This document shows positions 1 through 8,204 of a stretch of DNA of 64,000 bases, one piece after another. Each line of letters starts with the position of its first letter. Position 1 is the first letter of the stretch. The notes below the pieces were generated by a model. The model saw only the letters and a list, made by a program, of their open reading frames with translations, searched no databases and was not told where the DNA came from. The translations under genes were made by a program, and so were the position numbers. Origin of the DNA: Pleomorphomonas sp. T1.2MG-36 (GTDB lineage Bacteria; Pseudomonadota; Alphaproteobacteria; Rhizobiales; Pleomorphomonadaceae); the NCBI RefSeq assembly GCF_950100655.1, contig NZ_CATNLY010000023.1, forward strand, positions 310,001 through 374,000, given 5' to 3'.

Positions 1-367
1 CGACGTGCGCACCCAGCGGGCCGACGGGATCATGGACCTCGGCACCATTGGCGACCGGAGCGACGACCTCCTCGATGAGGCACGTTGCGAGAGCGGGCGT
101 CATCTCGCTGAACAGCACATCCTCGTGCCCCTTGCAGGTCATGCGCACCAACGGCCCCTTGCTGCACAGGCCCATGCAGCCCGTGCCGCCAACCTGAACT
201 TTGGCGTCCAGGCCTCTTTCGGAAATATCGGTCTTGATACGCGCGACGATATCCGCCGCACCGGACGACTGACAGCCCGTGCTCGAGCAGCAGACCAGGC
301 GCACGTCCATTGCTTGCTGTTTGGCAAGCTCGGCGGCGGCTTTCACTTCAAGCTCTTCCGGCTTCAT
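1..367 (-). CDS. NuoF-like diaphorase subunit, N-terminal part only (runs off left edge)
   Basis: Reading leftward from ATG at 367 gives about 122 residues before the window ends. The visible part is a thioredoxin-like [2Fe-2S] domain: cysteines at residues 26/27 and 32 (CCSSTGC) and at 64 and 68 (GCMGLC) match the usual four-cysteine pattern. Such a domain sits at the N-terminus of the flavoprotein (NuoF-type) subunit of NAD(P)-linked hydrogenases (HndC/HydB) and of NAD-dependent formate dehydrogenase (FdsB); respiratory NuoF lacks it. It lies 41 bases downstream of a NuoE-like gene on the same strand, as in those operons. The FMN, NADH and 4Fe-4S domains would lie outside the window, so the parent enzyme (hydrogenase or formate dehydrogenase) is unresolved. 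Confidence 0.8.
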   Translation of the reverse strand, partial: MKPEELEVKAAAELAKQQAMDVRLVCCSSTGCQSSGAADIVARIKTDISERGLDAKVQVGGTGCMGLCSKGPLVRMTCKGHEDVLFSEMTPALATCLIEEVVAPVANGAEVHDPVGPLGAHV

Positions 368-408
368 AACGGTCCCACTTGTGTCTGGAATTGTTCGATT
401 TCGGCGGC

Positions 409-954
409 CTACTCGGCGTCGGAAGACTCGGCGGCAACGTGCATCGGCCGATCCTGCGTGACGTGTTCGAGCAACCCGTGGGCGTCGGTTACGTCCTGCT
501 TGCCGTAGACCTTGCCGTTAACGGAGGCGAGAGGCGCAAGGCCGCAGCAACCGAGACAGCGCACGCCCTGAAGGTGATACTCGCCGTCCGGTGTGCTTTC
601 GCCCTCCTTGATGCCGAGTTCGTCCTCGACGCCATGCAGGAGTTTCGGTGAACCCTTGATGTGGCAGGCCGTGCCGGTACAGACGGAAATGATGTATTTG
701 CCGGGGCTTTCCAGCTTGAAGTAATTATAGAAGGTCAACACCTCGTAGATGTTGGCCAGCGGAATGCCCATTTCGCGACCGAGCTTCATGGCCGACTCGC
801 GCGGCACATATCCCAGGCGCCCCTGAAGCTCGTGCAGCGCCATGATGAGGCTGCCCCGCTTCTTCTTCCACTTTTGAGCCAGGACGATTATTTCATCCTC
901 TGGCGCCTCTTCGACCTCCGCCTCAACATCGTCCACTGCGGTTTGTTCGCTCAT
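409..954 (-). CDS. NuoE-like [2Fe-2S] subunit of a NAD(P)-linked hydrogenase or formate dehydrogenase
   Basis: 181 residues, normal for the 24-kDa NuoE/HndA/FdsG family. An acidic N-terminal tail (residues 8-22) precedes a helical region and a thioredoxin-like fold. The cluster ligands are C92 and C97 (CTGTAC) and C133 and C137 (CLGCC). The protein passes electrons between the flavin subunit and the rest of a multi-subunit oxidoreductase in the cytoplasm. It is the first gene of a minus-strand operon whose next gene is the NuoF-like subunit at 367. A complete respiratory complex I is unlikely, because the following gene carries the additional N-terminal [2Fe-2S] domain typical of soluble hydrogenases and formate dehydrogenases. 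The catalytic subunit is not in view. Confidence 0.85.
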   Translation of the reverse strand: MSEQTAVDDVEAEVEEAPEDEIIVLAQKWKKKRGSLIMALHELQGRLGYVPRESAMKLGREMGIPLANIYEVLTFYNYFKLESPGKYIISVCTGTACHIKGSPKLLHGVEDELGIKEGESTPDGEYHLQGVRCLGCCGLAPLASVNGKVYGKQDVTDAHGLLEHVTQDRPMHVAAESSDAE

Positions 955-1438
955 CGTCTTTGCCCGTATAGCTTTTATTGCGCTTCAATCGATTTAGAAG
1001 GCATGCGTGTTATTTTGATTTCGGCCTGTTTCCAACGCTGCATGAGTTTTCCAACCGACTCGGCTTCCGGTCGCGTCCGAATATTTAGATTTTTGCTTTC
1101 ATATTTTCGGAGCCACCAAGTATTCGATCGCACCAAAGCTTTCACATGAGCGGCTGCTCATCAAGAAGTAGAGTTCCCTATGTGACGATATAAATGTTCG
1201 ATCCGAAACGTTTTCAGGATTGTGCGTTCTATTTCTGAACCCAACATCGGACTTGGGCGGTCTTTTCAGGGCCACGCCCATCCGGGAAGGCCCTTCCGGT
1301 CATCGGTACGGTGCGGGCCGTCCGGCAGGCTGCCCTACGACGCGCAACCATGATGACGATTCAACGGTTGGGAAGCGGTCCCGCAGAAATGCCGCAAACG
1401 CCGGGTATCGAGCTCCCCGGAAACGATAAGGTCACACG
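955..1438. other. Intergenic region, divergent promoters presumed
   Basis: This 484-base gap separates the minus-strand NuoE-like gene from the plus-strand gene at 1439. The part next to the diaphorase gene (about 960-1200) is much richer in A and T than the coding DNA around it, as expected for a promoter. I see no clear sigma-54 site, FNR box, tRNA or long protein. Short GC-rich inverted repeats occur near 1288-1310. No known riboswitch could be recognised. Confidence 0.4.
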
Positions 1439-1828
1439 ATGAACCAGCATGCGCGCGACATCGAGCCGGATCTCGGCCCACTCCTCGACATGACCGACGA
1501 TCTGCCGGATCAGGATGGCTCGGGATACGGCAAGACCGAGCCTAGCCTGGATGGCGAGACTCGGAAAAAGCCCGGACTGACGCTTGGGCCCATGGACCGC
1601 ATCGGTCCGGTGGCCGCTCCATCCATGGAGCGATCGCCCAAGCGAAATGCCAAGACGGCCCCCTCCTCCACGCCGGGGGTCTGGGGCGGGTTCTGGCGCG
1701 CCGTCGTCATCGGCGTCGTCTCCGGAACCATCGGCGGCATGGTCGGCGCCTTTACCCTCGTCTGGCTGACAGGCGAGGGCTGGAGTGTTTTCGCCAAGCT
1801 GCTCGTCGACGCGATCGGGCATCTCTGA
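1439..1828 (+). CDS. Hypothetical protein with one C-terminal membrane segment
   Basis: 129 residues, not recognised. The first 75 residues are polar, rich in Pro, Asp and Gly, and probably disordered. A single hydrophobic helix of about 25 residues lies near residues 86-112 (GVWGGFWRAVVIGVVSGTIG and onward), followed by a short tail, so it could be a small cytoplasmic-facing membrane protein. A weak AAGG-type ribosome site lies about 8 bases before ATG 1439. It ends 16 bases before the convergent thioredoxin gene. Its reality rests on length, the start context and the coherent helix; no family was identified. Confidence 0.45.
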   Translation: MNQHARDIEPDLGPLLDMTDDLPDQDGSGYGKTEPSLDGETRKKPGLTLGPMDRIGPVAAPSMERSPKRNAKTAPSSTPGVWGGFWRAVVIGVVSGTIGGMVGAFTLVWLTGEGWSVFAKLLVDAIGHL

Positions 1829-1844
1829 GCTTGTCGAACAGGTT

Positions 1845-2081
1845 TCAGGCTCGAAGCCAACCGTCGACGTCGGCCGCCTTCGGCAGCCCTCCGGCGTGCA
1901 CCACCCTGCCATCGACCACGACGCCGGGCGTCGCCGCGATGCCGTAGCCGGCGATGACGGCGTAGTCGGTGATCTTCTCGACCGTGACGGGCACACCGAG
2001 CTTTTCGGCCTCGGCCTTCAAAAGATCGGCAGTGAGCTGGCAGGTTTTGCAGCCGGAACCGAGCACCTTGATATCTTTCAT
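1845..2081 (-). CDS. Small thioredoxin-family redox-active disulfide protein
   Basis: 78 residues with the CxxC active site CKTC at residues 11-14 directly after the first beta strand, and a cis-proline motif ATPGVVVDGR at residues 50-59. This is the layout of the minimal thioredoxin family (redox-active disulfide protein 2) that is often encoded beside DUF318/ArsP-type permeases. Here it follows such a permease by 56 bases on the same strand, so the two are probably co-transcribed. A role in reducing or presenting thiol-bound metal(loid) to the permease is inferred from this context only. The start is the ATG at 2081; a longer frame exists upstream but would overlap the permease in another frame. 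Confidence 0.8.
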   Translation of the reverse strand: MKDIKVLGSGCKTCQLTADLLKAEAEKLGVPVTVEKITDYAVIAGYGIAATPGVVVDGRVVHAGGLPKAADVDGWLRA

Positions 2082-2137
2082 GATTGTCTCCGGATCGCGT
2101 TCAGGTGGGCGAAGAACCCTGCTGATGGTCGCGCCCT

Positions 2138-3268
2138 TCATGCGAACAGCAGGTTGAACAGGTAGCCGACGGCCAGGATGCCGAGACCGACGATGCCGAC
2201 GAAGACGGCGATCAGCTTCATAGTGAGCACCTTCTTCAGGATGATCATTTCCGGCAGCGACAGGGCGATCACCGCCATCATGAAGGCGAGCACCGTGCCG
2301 AGCGCCGCGCCCTTGTCGATGAGCGCCTCGATGATCGGCAGGATGGTGGAAGCGCCGGCATACATGGGGATGCCGATCACCACGGCGGCCGGTACCGACC
2401 ACCAGGCATCCTTGCCCATGATGGCGACGAGCAGTTCGGTGGGCGCATAGCCGTGGATCAGAGCGCCGACGCCGATGCCGAGCGCCACCCATAGCCAGAC
2501 CTTGGCGACGATTTCCCGGACCGACGACCAGCCCGCTTCCAGACGGTCGGCGAGCGTGAGGCGGCGATCGGGCAGAACCGCGACGCCCATGCGCACGTCG
2601 CGCACCCAGGGCTGCAGCCAGCCTTCAAGATGCAGTTGGCCGAGGATCAGGCCGGAGAGGATGGCGATGGTGAGCCCGAAGGCGAGATAGGTGAGCGCCA
2701 CCTGCCAGCCGACCAGTGCGAACAACAGGCCGAGGGCTACCTCGTTGACCATCGGTGCGGCGATCAGGAAGGAGAAGGTGACGCCGAGCGGCACGCCGGC
2801 CGAGACGAAGCCGAGGAACAGCGGCACCGCCGAACAGGAGCAGAAGGGCGTGGCGACGCCCAGCGTGGCGGCGGCGACGTTGCCTAGCCCCTCGCGCTTG
2901 CCGGCCAAGAGGCGGCGGGTATTCTCCACCGAGAAGTAGCTTCTCAAGAAGCCGGTGGCGAAGACGATGGCGACGAGCAGCATCATGACCTTGGGCAGGT
3001 CGTAGAGCACGAAGGCCAGAGCGTCGCCGAGGTGGCTTTGCCTGTCGATCGGCAGTTGAGCGACGATCCACTCCGCAAGGGTCTCGAGCCAGGGATAGAC
3101 AGCAACCCAGACGATGGCGGCGAGCGCCGTGGCAATGAGCCGGCGGGTCGGCGACGCGACGATAGGGACCGGTTCGGCCTTGCCGCAACCGCAGGCGACG
3201 CCGGATGTCGCCTCATCGCAGCCGGACGCTGCCGGGCGGGCTTCTTCGGAACAACATGCGCTCATCAC
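2138..3268 (-). CDS. ArsP/DUF318-family permease, likely organoarsenical or metal efflux
   Basis: 376 residues with a Cys-rich cytoplasmic start (C5, C6, then CGCGK near residues 26-30) and about eight to nine membrane helices. The family signature FCSCSAVPLFLGF, then SAGVPLGVTFSFLIAAPM, lies near residues 140-175, and a second half repeats the Gly/Pro-rich pattern. DUF318 permeases include ArsP, which exports trivalent methyl- and aryl-arsenicals, and SO_0444-type Cu/Zn efflux proteins. Placement opposite arsR, with palindromic operators between, favours arsenic. Substrate choice cannot be settled from sequence; the N-terminal thiols suggest soft-metal or As(III) capture. Confidence 0.8.
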   Translation of the reverse strand: MMSACCSEEARPAASGCDEATSGVACGCGKAEPVPIVASPTRRLIATALAAIVWVAVYPWLETLAEWIVAQLPIDRQSHLGDALAFVLYDLPKVMMLLVAIVFATGFLRSYFSVENTRRLLAGKREGLGNVAAATLGVATPFCSCSAVPLFLGFVSAGVPLGVTFSFLIAAPMVNEVALGLLFALVGWQVALTYLAFGLTIAILSGLILGQLHLEGWLQPWVRDVRMGVAVLPDRRLTLADRLEAGWSSVREIVAKVWLWVALGIGVGALIHGYAPTELLVAIMGKDAWWSVPAAVVIGIPMYAGASTILPIIEALIDKGAALGTVLAFMMAVIALSLPEMIILKKVLTMKLIAVFVGIVGLGILAVGYLFNLLFA

Positions 3269-3286
3269 GAGCCGTCCTTGAATGTC

Positions 3287-3315
3287 ATATTCGATAATTC
3301 GACGAATATCGATAT
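3287..3315. promoter_or_regulatory. Probable ArsR operator between divergent arsenic genes
   Basis: A 7-base inverted repeat, ATATTCG at 3287-3293 and CGAATAT at 3303-3309, overlaps a second perfect palindrome ATATCGATAT at 3306-3315. A further weaker inverted repeat, CCATAT at 3351-3356 and ATATGG at 3373-3378, overlaps the arsR start codon. Such AT-rich dyads in the 106-base gap between a divergent permease and arsR are typical ArsR/SmtB binding sites. Which is the true operator is inferred, not shown. Confidence 0.6.
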
Positions 3316-3374
3316 ATTGGGGCGCCGGCTATCCGGATGTTGCCTGATATCCATATTTCGTCTAACGTCGATAT

Positions 3375-3752
3375 ATGGAAAAACTCCAAGCCCTCGATGC
3401 CCTCTCCGCCCTGGCGCAACAGACGCGCCTTGATGTGTTCCAGCTACTGATCCGCCATGAGCCCGAGGGTCTGGCGGCTGGCGACATCGCCGAAAAGCTG
3501 GGCGTGCCGCAGAACACGCTCTCCACCCACCTTGCCATCCTGGTGCGTGCCGGCCTTGCGGCATCCGAGCGGCGCAGTCGGCAGATCATCTATCGCGCCC
3601 TCGTGCCGACGGTGCGCGACCTCGTGCACTATCTCGTCGATGACTGCTGTGCCGGCCACCCGGAGCTCGGCCGCCGGTTCGACTATGGCGGCGGCACCTG
3701 CGCGCCCAGCGCTTGCAAGACCTCCCCAGTTCCTGAAAGCGAGCATAAATGA
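3375..3752 (+). CDS. arsR: ArsR-family As(III)-responsive repressor
   Basis: 125 residues with a winged helix: the recognition helix region is about residues 36-62 ([19 protein letters not shown]), followed by the wing. It lacks the alpha-3 ELCVC motif of plasmid ArsR and instead has a vicinal pair C91-C92 just after the DNA-binding domain, plus C109 and C114. C-terminal cysteines of this kind form the As(III) site in Acidithiobacillus-type ArsR. No Shine-Dalgarno sequence precedes ATG 3375, so the message may be leaderless. It overlaps acr3 by four bases (ATGA). It probably represses both arms of the locus. Confidence 0.9.
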   Translation: MEKLQALDALSALAQQTRLDVFQLLIRHEPEGLAAGDIAEKLGVPQNTLSTHLAILVRAGLAASERRSRQIIYRALVPTVRDLVHYLVDDCCAGHPELGRRFDYGGGTCAPSACKTSPVPESEHK

Positions 3753-4804
3753 CCTCGGTTGCCAGCCGCCTTTCCTTTCTCGACCGCTATCTCACCCTCT
3801 GGATCTTCGCGGCCATGGCCGTGGGCATTGCCATCGGCTACGCCTTTCCCGCCGTCGAGGCGGGGATCAACGCGGGCACGGTGGGCACCACCAACATTCC
3901 CATCGCCGTCGGCCTGATCCTGATGATGTATCCGCCGTTCGCCAAGGTACGCTACGAAGACCTGCCGAAGGTGTTCGCCGACGGCAAGGTGCTGGTGCTG
4001 TCGCTCGTGCAGAACTGGCTGATCGGGCCGGTGCTGATGTTCGCGCTGGCCATCATCTTCCTGCCCGACAAGCCCGAGTACATGGTCGGCCTGATCCTGA
4101 TCGGCCTTGCCCGCTGCATCGCCATGGTGGTGGTGTGGAACGAGCTGGCCAAGGGGTCGACCGAGTATGCCGCCGGCCTCGTCGCCTTCAACTCGATCTT
4201 CCAGGTGCTGTTCTATTCGGTATTCGCGTGGTTCTTCATCACCGTGCTGCCGCCAGTGTTCGGCCTGACGGGCTCGGAGGTGGACATTTCCATCGGCGAG
4301 ATCGCCAAGAGCGTGTTCATCTACCTCGGCATTCCAGCCATTGCCGGCGTCATGACGCGGGTGATCATGCTGCGCTTCGTCTCGAAGGACTGGCACCACG
4401 GCCATTTCGTGCCGAAGATCGGGCCGATCACCCTCATCGCGCTTCTCTTCACCATCGTGGTCATGTTCTCGCTGAAGGGCGAGCTGATCCTCACCATTCC
4501 CGGCGACGTGGTCCGCATCGCCATCCCCTTGCTCATCTACTTCGTGGTGATGTTCGCGCTGAGCTTCGTGCTGTCGCTGAAGGCAGGCACCGATTACAGC
4601 CGCTGCACCACGCTGTGCTTCACGGCGGCCAGCAACAACTTCGAACTGGCGATCGCCGTGGCGGTGGCCGTCTACGGCATCAACTCCGGCGCGGCGTTTG
4701 CCGCCGTCATCGGGCCGCTGGTCGAAGTGCCGGTGATGATCGGCCTCGTCAACGTGGCACTGTGGACCCGCGGACGCTACTTCCCCAATGAGAAGGTGGC
4801 CTGA
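3749..4804 (+). CDS. acr3: Acr3-family arsenite efflux permease
   Basis: 351 residues with ten predicted membrane helices, the usual size for Acr3. The conserved transport cysteine is C123 in LARCIAMV, and the conserved glutamate lies in the later motif [13 protein letters not shown]. The protein exports As(OH)3, driven by the proton motive force, at the inner membrane. It sits between arsR (four-base overlap) and arsC-arsN2 (one-base overlap, TGATG), so the three are translationally coupled. It is Acr3 rather than ArsB, because ArsB has twelve helices and lacks these motifs. Confidence 0.95.
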   Translation: MTSVASRLSFLDRYLTLWIFAAMAVGIAIGYAFPAVEAGINAGTVGTTNIPIAVGLILMMYPPFAKVRYEDLPKVFADGKVLVLSLVQNWLIGPVLMFALAIIFLPDKPEYMVGLILIGLARCIAMVVVWNELAKGSTEYAAGLVAFNSIFQVLFYSVFAWFFITVLPPVFGLTGSEVDISIGEIAKSVFIYLGIPAIAGVMTRVIMLRFVSKDWHHGHFVPKIGPITLIALLFTIVVMFSLKGELILTIPGDVVRIAIPLLIYFVVMFALSFVLSLKAGTDYSRCTTLCFTAASNNFELAIAVAVAVYGINSGAAFAAVIGPLVEVPVMIGLVNVALWTRGRYFPNEKVA

Positions 4805-5631
4805 TGGATGTCGTCATCTACCACAATCCCGCCTGCGGTACCTCGCGCAACGCGCTGGCGCTGATCCGCCACGCCGGCATCGAACCGCATGTGATCGACT
4901 ACCAGAGGTGCCCGCCGAGCCGGGAGTTGCTGGCCGAGATGATTGGGCGCATGGGCATGGCGGTGCGCGACGTGCTGAGGGTAAAGGGCACGCCCTATGA
5001 GGAACTGGGGCTCGGCAATCCGGCGCTCACCGACGACCACTTGCTCGACGCCATGGTGGCGCACCCCATCCTGATCAACCGACCGATCGTGGTGAGCCCG
5101 CTTGGAGTCAAGCTGTGCCGCCCCTCCGACATGGTGCTGGATCTGTTGCCGGAGAAGCCACTGGCAGACTTCGTCAAGGACGACGGCGAAATCTGCTTGC
5201 GCGATCAGGAGATTGCCGACACCGACGCCGGGCTCGCCGCCGCACTTCGTGACGAAGGCCTGCCGACCGGCGATCTCTCCGACCCAGGCCGGCGGTTCCA
5301 TGCCTATCGCACGTTATCCGGCGAGATCGTCGGCTATGCCGGATACGAACTTTATGGCGAGGCAGCATTCCTTCGCTCGCTGGTGATCCTGCCGGCGTGG
5401 CGGGGCAAGGGCGCGGGCAAGGCCATCGTGGCGCGGCTCGCCCGCCGCGCGTTCGACGAGGGAGCACGGACGGCGTGGCTGATGACCACGTCAGCGGCCG
5501 CCTTCTTCGAGGCGATCGGCTTCAAGCGCACCGAACGAGCGATGGCGCCGCAAGCCATTCTCGACACGCGGCAGGCCAGGGAGCTGTGCCCGTCGTCGGC
5601 CGTCGTTCTTTCAAGGCCGATCAGGCTTTAG
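4804..5631 (+). CDS. arsC-arsN2: Fused arsenate reductase ArsC and ArsN2-type N-acetyltransferase
   Basis: 275 residues in two domains. Residues 1-118 are a glutaredoxin-dependent ArsC. The nucleophile is C11 (HNPACGTSRN), and the three arsenate-binding arginines of E. coli ArsC (R60, R94, R107) are all kept at R59, R93 and R106. Residues about 138-275 are a GNAT fold with the acetyl-CoA loop LPAWRGKGAGKA at residues 196-207, matching ArsN2, the acetyltransferase found in arsenic operons. ArsC makes arsenite for Acr3; the GNAT part may acetylate an amino-bearing organoarsenical, as shown for the related ArsN1, but the ArsN2 substrate is an inference. It is the last gene of the operon and ends 18 bases before the convergent chemoreceptor gene. 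Confidence 0.92.
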   Translation: MDVVIYHNPACGTSRNALALIRHAGIEPHVIDYQRCPPSRELLAEMIGRMGMAVRDVLRVKGTPYEELGLGNPALTDDHLLDAMVAHPILINRPIVVSPLGVKLCRPSDMVLDLLPEKPLADFVKDDGEICLRDQEIADTDAGLAAALRDEGLPTGDLSDPGRRFHAYRTLSGEIVGYAGYELYGEAAFLRSLVILPAWRGKGAGKAIVARLARRAFDEGARTAWLMTTSAAAFFEAIGFKRTERAMAPQAILDTRQARELCPSSAVVLSRPIRL

Positions 5632-5649
5632 GCACTTCGGGGGCGCTCG

Positions 5650-7881
5650 TCACGCGGCAAGCCGGCGGGCAACCAACTGGTCCACTTCGTCGTCCGTCAG
5701 CATGCGATCGACCAGTTGGACGCCCATCACCTGATCGTTGCACCAGACAACCTTGACGTCCAGCGGGCCGAGGACGGGATGATAGATCCGCCCCTCGGTG
5801 CCGGCGTTCAAGCCATCGAGCCTTGCGAACCGCATGCCGGACCGCGAGGCGTCATGCAGGCGAAGCGCGCGCCTGGCACCGTTGGCGAAATCCACCGTCA
5901 CAGTTACGTCCGCCTGTTTGCGCGGGTGCCGGCGCTGGTCCATCAGGTCGTGAACGAGCGCATCGACCTCCCGTTCCAGGCTCTGCACCTGCCCGACGAG
6001 CGTGCCGCTCATGTCGGCCAGCTTCGCCGCCGCCTGCTCGGTCTGGGAGGCGAGCGTCGGCAGGCAGTTGAGGCTTTCGACCACGTCATGGTTAGCCGCC
6101 GTGGAGCGGTCCAGGCTTTCGTTGATGGCCGAAGTTGCGGCGCTTTGCTGCTCCACCGCACCGGCGATGGTCGAGCTCAACGACGATATCGCCTCGATCG
6201 ATCCCGTGATCTCGTCGAGCGAAGAGGCGACCTCCTGAGCGGCGGCGCGGATGTCCTCGACCTGACGCGTGATTTCATCGGTGGCGCCCGCCGTCTGATT
6301 GGCGAGTTGCTTGACCTCGGCGGCCACCACGGCGAATCCCCTGCCCGCCTCGCCGGCCCGCGCCGCCTCGATGGTAGCGTTGAGGGCGAGAAGGTTGGTC
6401 TGCTGGGCGATGGCCGAGATCAACGTCGTAACCTGGCCGATTTTCTCCGACGCCTGGGTGAGCTTGCCACCGAGCGCTCTGGCCGCCTCCGAGTAGGAGC
6501 GGGCCGTCGCCGCATCCTTGGCCGAAACGGCGGTCTGCTGGGATATCTCGGACAGGGACGTTGCGAGCTCGGTAACCGCCGACACGACGCCGTTCATGTC
6601 CTTGTTGGTGAGGTCGAGGCGCGTCAGCGACGTGTCCAACTCGCTGCGCGTCGTCGACGCATTGGTCGCGACGGCATCGATGACCACACTGACGTTGTTG
6701 GCGAGACCGTTGATCGCACCCACCACGGAGTGGACCGACAGACGCAGGCGATCGGCGACGCCGGCAAGAGCCGCCCGCTTGTTTTGCAGGATCTCGCGCT
6801 GCCGTTCCTCGGAGTTGGCCTCGTTGAGCTTCTCGATGGTCCGGTCGCGGAAATAGGCGACGGCTCGTGCCAGCTGACCGACTTCATCGGTGCGGTCGGC
6901 CTCAACCAGATCGCTCGATATGTCGGCATCGCCGAGTTCCCGGATATGGGCGTCGAGGCTCGATATGCTGCGGACGATAGAGCGGGACAAAAGCGCCGCC
7001 GCCGCGATGGCCAAAACGGCTATGCCAAGCGCGAGGCCGAGCATCATGAACATGCGCGCCCAGAAGCCTCCGACGCGCACGCCAAGCAGTTCGTCGAGCT
7101 GATCGGTCGACTGCCGCCAGTAGTCATCCGCCGCCACGACGAGCATTCTGTTCGCCGTAGAAAGACCGGCCGTGTCGGCGTTCGCCCGCTTGGCATCGTT
7201 GCGGAGATCGGCGGCCACCTTGTTGGCTGTCCGGGCGAAGTCCTCGACCTTGGCGACGAAGGCAGCGGTCGGGCCTTCGAGCGCGGCAGCCACCGAACCG
7301 GATGCGTTACTCTTCTTGGAGACCTCGACCGACGCCTTGATCGTGCTCATGTCGGTTTCGATCTGCCCGAGAAGCACGGTGAAGGCTGCACGAGCCTCAT
7401 CATCGAGCGCTTCGAGCGTCGACTGGTGGCGAGCCAGCATGTCCAGTTCGGCGGCGCGCGTAATCAAGTCCGGCAGCCGTACCACCACCGTGTCCATGAC
7501 GTAGAAGCTGTCGAGGTCGGGATCGAGGATCAGGTTGCTGTCATTGCCCGCCGCCGTCGCCAGATCGCGGAACAGCGCCCCCACTTCGGCCGGGCTTTTG
7601 CCGGACAGCGAAAGCCGTCCGGCCGCTTCACGGACGGACTGCGGATACTCCGGCGAGGTCAGCGCCTTGGCGGCTCCGAGTGCCGTCTCGTCCCCGCCAT
7701 CGGGCTCCGACGCCCAGGAAATGACCGACGGCCACATCTGTCGAAGCCAACCGGTTCCAGCCAGTTCCGCGTCGGAAAAGGCAATGTCTTTCTGGCTTTG
7801 GAGCACGAACAAGCCGGACATCAACCCGAGAGGCAAAAGCAGCATGACAACGACGATCGCCAACTTTCCACGAATGGACAT
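5650..7881 (-). CDS. Transmembrane methyl-accepting chemotaxis protein with C-terminal PilZ domain
   Basis: 743 residues. One membrane helix lies at about residues 7-27 and a second at about 275-300. The roughly 245-residue periplasmic part between them is helical and unassigned. A HAMP linker follows (about 300-355), then the MCP coiled coil with the canonical tip [19 protein letters not shown] and its return strand at about 492-527. Residues about 645-740 form a PilZ-like domain (RRHPRKQ, then a beta-rich stretch with DASRSGMRF), which in other proteins binds cyclic di-GMP through RxxxR and D/NxSxxG. Here RRHPRKQ and DASRSG fit that pattern. The receptor could therefore feed both an external signal and c-di-GMP level into CheA. 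No che genes are nearby. Confidence 0.92.
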   Translation of the reverse strand: MSIRGKLAIVVVMLLLPLGLMSGLFVLQSQKDIAFSDAELAGTGWLRQMWPSVISWASEPDGGDETALGAAKALTSPEYPQSVREAAGRLSLSGKSPAEVGALFRDLATAAGNDSNLILDPDLDSFYVMDTVVVRLPDLITRAAELDMLARHQSTLEALDDEARAAFTVLLGQIETDMSTIKASVEVSKKSNASGSVAAALEGPTAAFVAKVEDFARTANKVAADLRNDAKRANADTAGLSTANRMLVVAADDYWRQSTDQLDELLGVRVGGFWARMFMMLGLALGIAVLAIAAAALLSRSIVRSISSLDAHIRELGDADISSDLVEADRTDEVGQLARAVAYFRDRTIEKLNEANSEERQREILQNKRAALAGVADRLRLSVHSVVGAINGLANNVSVVIDAVATNASTTRSELDTSLTRLDLTNKDMNGVVSAVTELATSLSEISQQTAVSAKDAATARSYSEAARALGGKLTQASEKIGQVTTLISAIAQQTNLLALNATIEAARAGEAGRGFAVVAAEVKQLANQTAGATDEITRQVEDIRAAAQEVASSLDEITGSIEAISSLSSTIAGAVEQQSAATSAINESLDRSTAANHDVVESLNCLPTLASQTEQAAAKLADMSGTLVGQVQSLEREVDALVHDLMDQRRHPRKQADVTVTVDFANGARRALRLHDASRSGMRFARLDGLNAGTEGRIYHPVLGPLDVKVVWCNDQVMGVQLVDRMLTDDEVDQLVARRLAA

Positions 7882-8204
7882 ACGACTGCTCCGTCCCGTG
7901 TATACGCGCTCGCGACTTTTCTACGTTGACGGCCCACTATTTAGGCAAATGCATCAATAATGGGCCGATACAGTCACTAAGTCGCAAATACGACTCCAAT
8001 TTATGCCGGTATATTTTCAATCAAAGTCGTTAATGGCGTATTTATTCCGTATTAATCGAACTCAACATGTTCATATTGTTTATTGCATATGTTGACGCTC
8101 AGGTTTTCTTTGGCAAAGCATCGGATGATTGGCGACGTCTGGCGCAACGACACTTGGGACCTGCGGTGGCGCAGCTCTTCGCAGTCGTCATCTCGTCGTT
8201 GGTC
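7882..8204. other. AT-rich intergenic region
   Basis: This 323-base gap lies between the start of the chemoreceptor gene and the end of chrA. From about 7930 to 8110 it is clearly AT-rich compared with its surroundings and includes a loose inverted repeat CAACAT at 8063-8068 and ATGTTG at 8089-8094. It must hold the chemoreceptor promoter, reading leftward. I see no gene or RNA in it. Confidence 0.4.

Noticed and set aside
1220..1438. Possible riboswitch or small ORF before the hypothetical gene at 1439
   Set aside because: GC-rich short inverted repeats only; no match to a riboswitch core I can recognise, and the 69-codon frame has no ribosome site or motif.
5716..7929. Open antisense frame of about 740 codons opposite the chemoreceptor gene
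   Set aside because: The minus strand encodes a full MCP with HAMP, tip and PilZ; the antisense product shows no family features.
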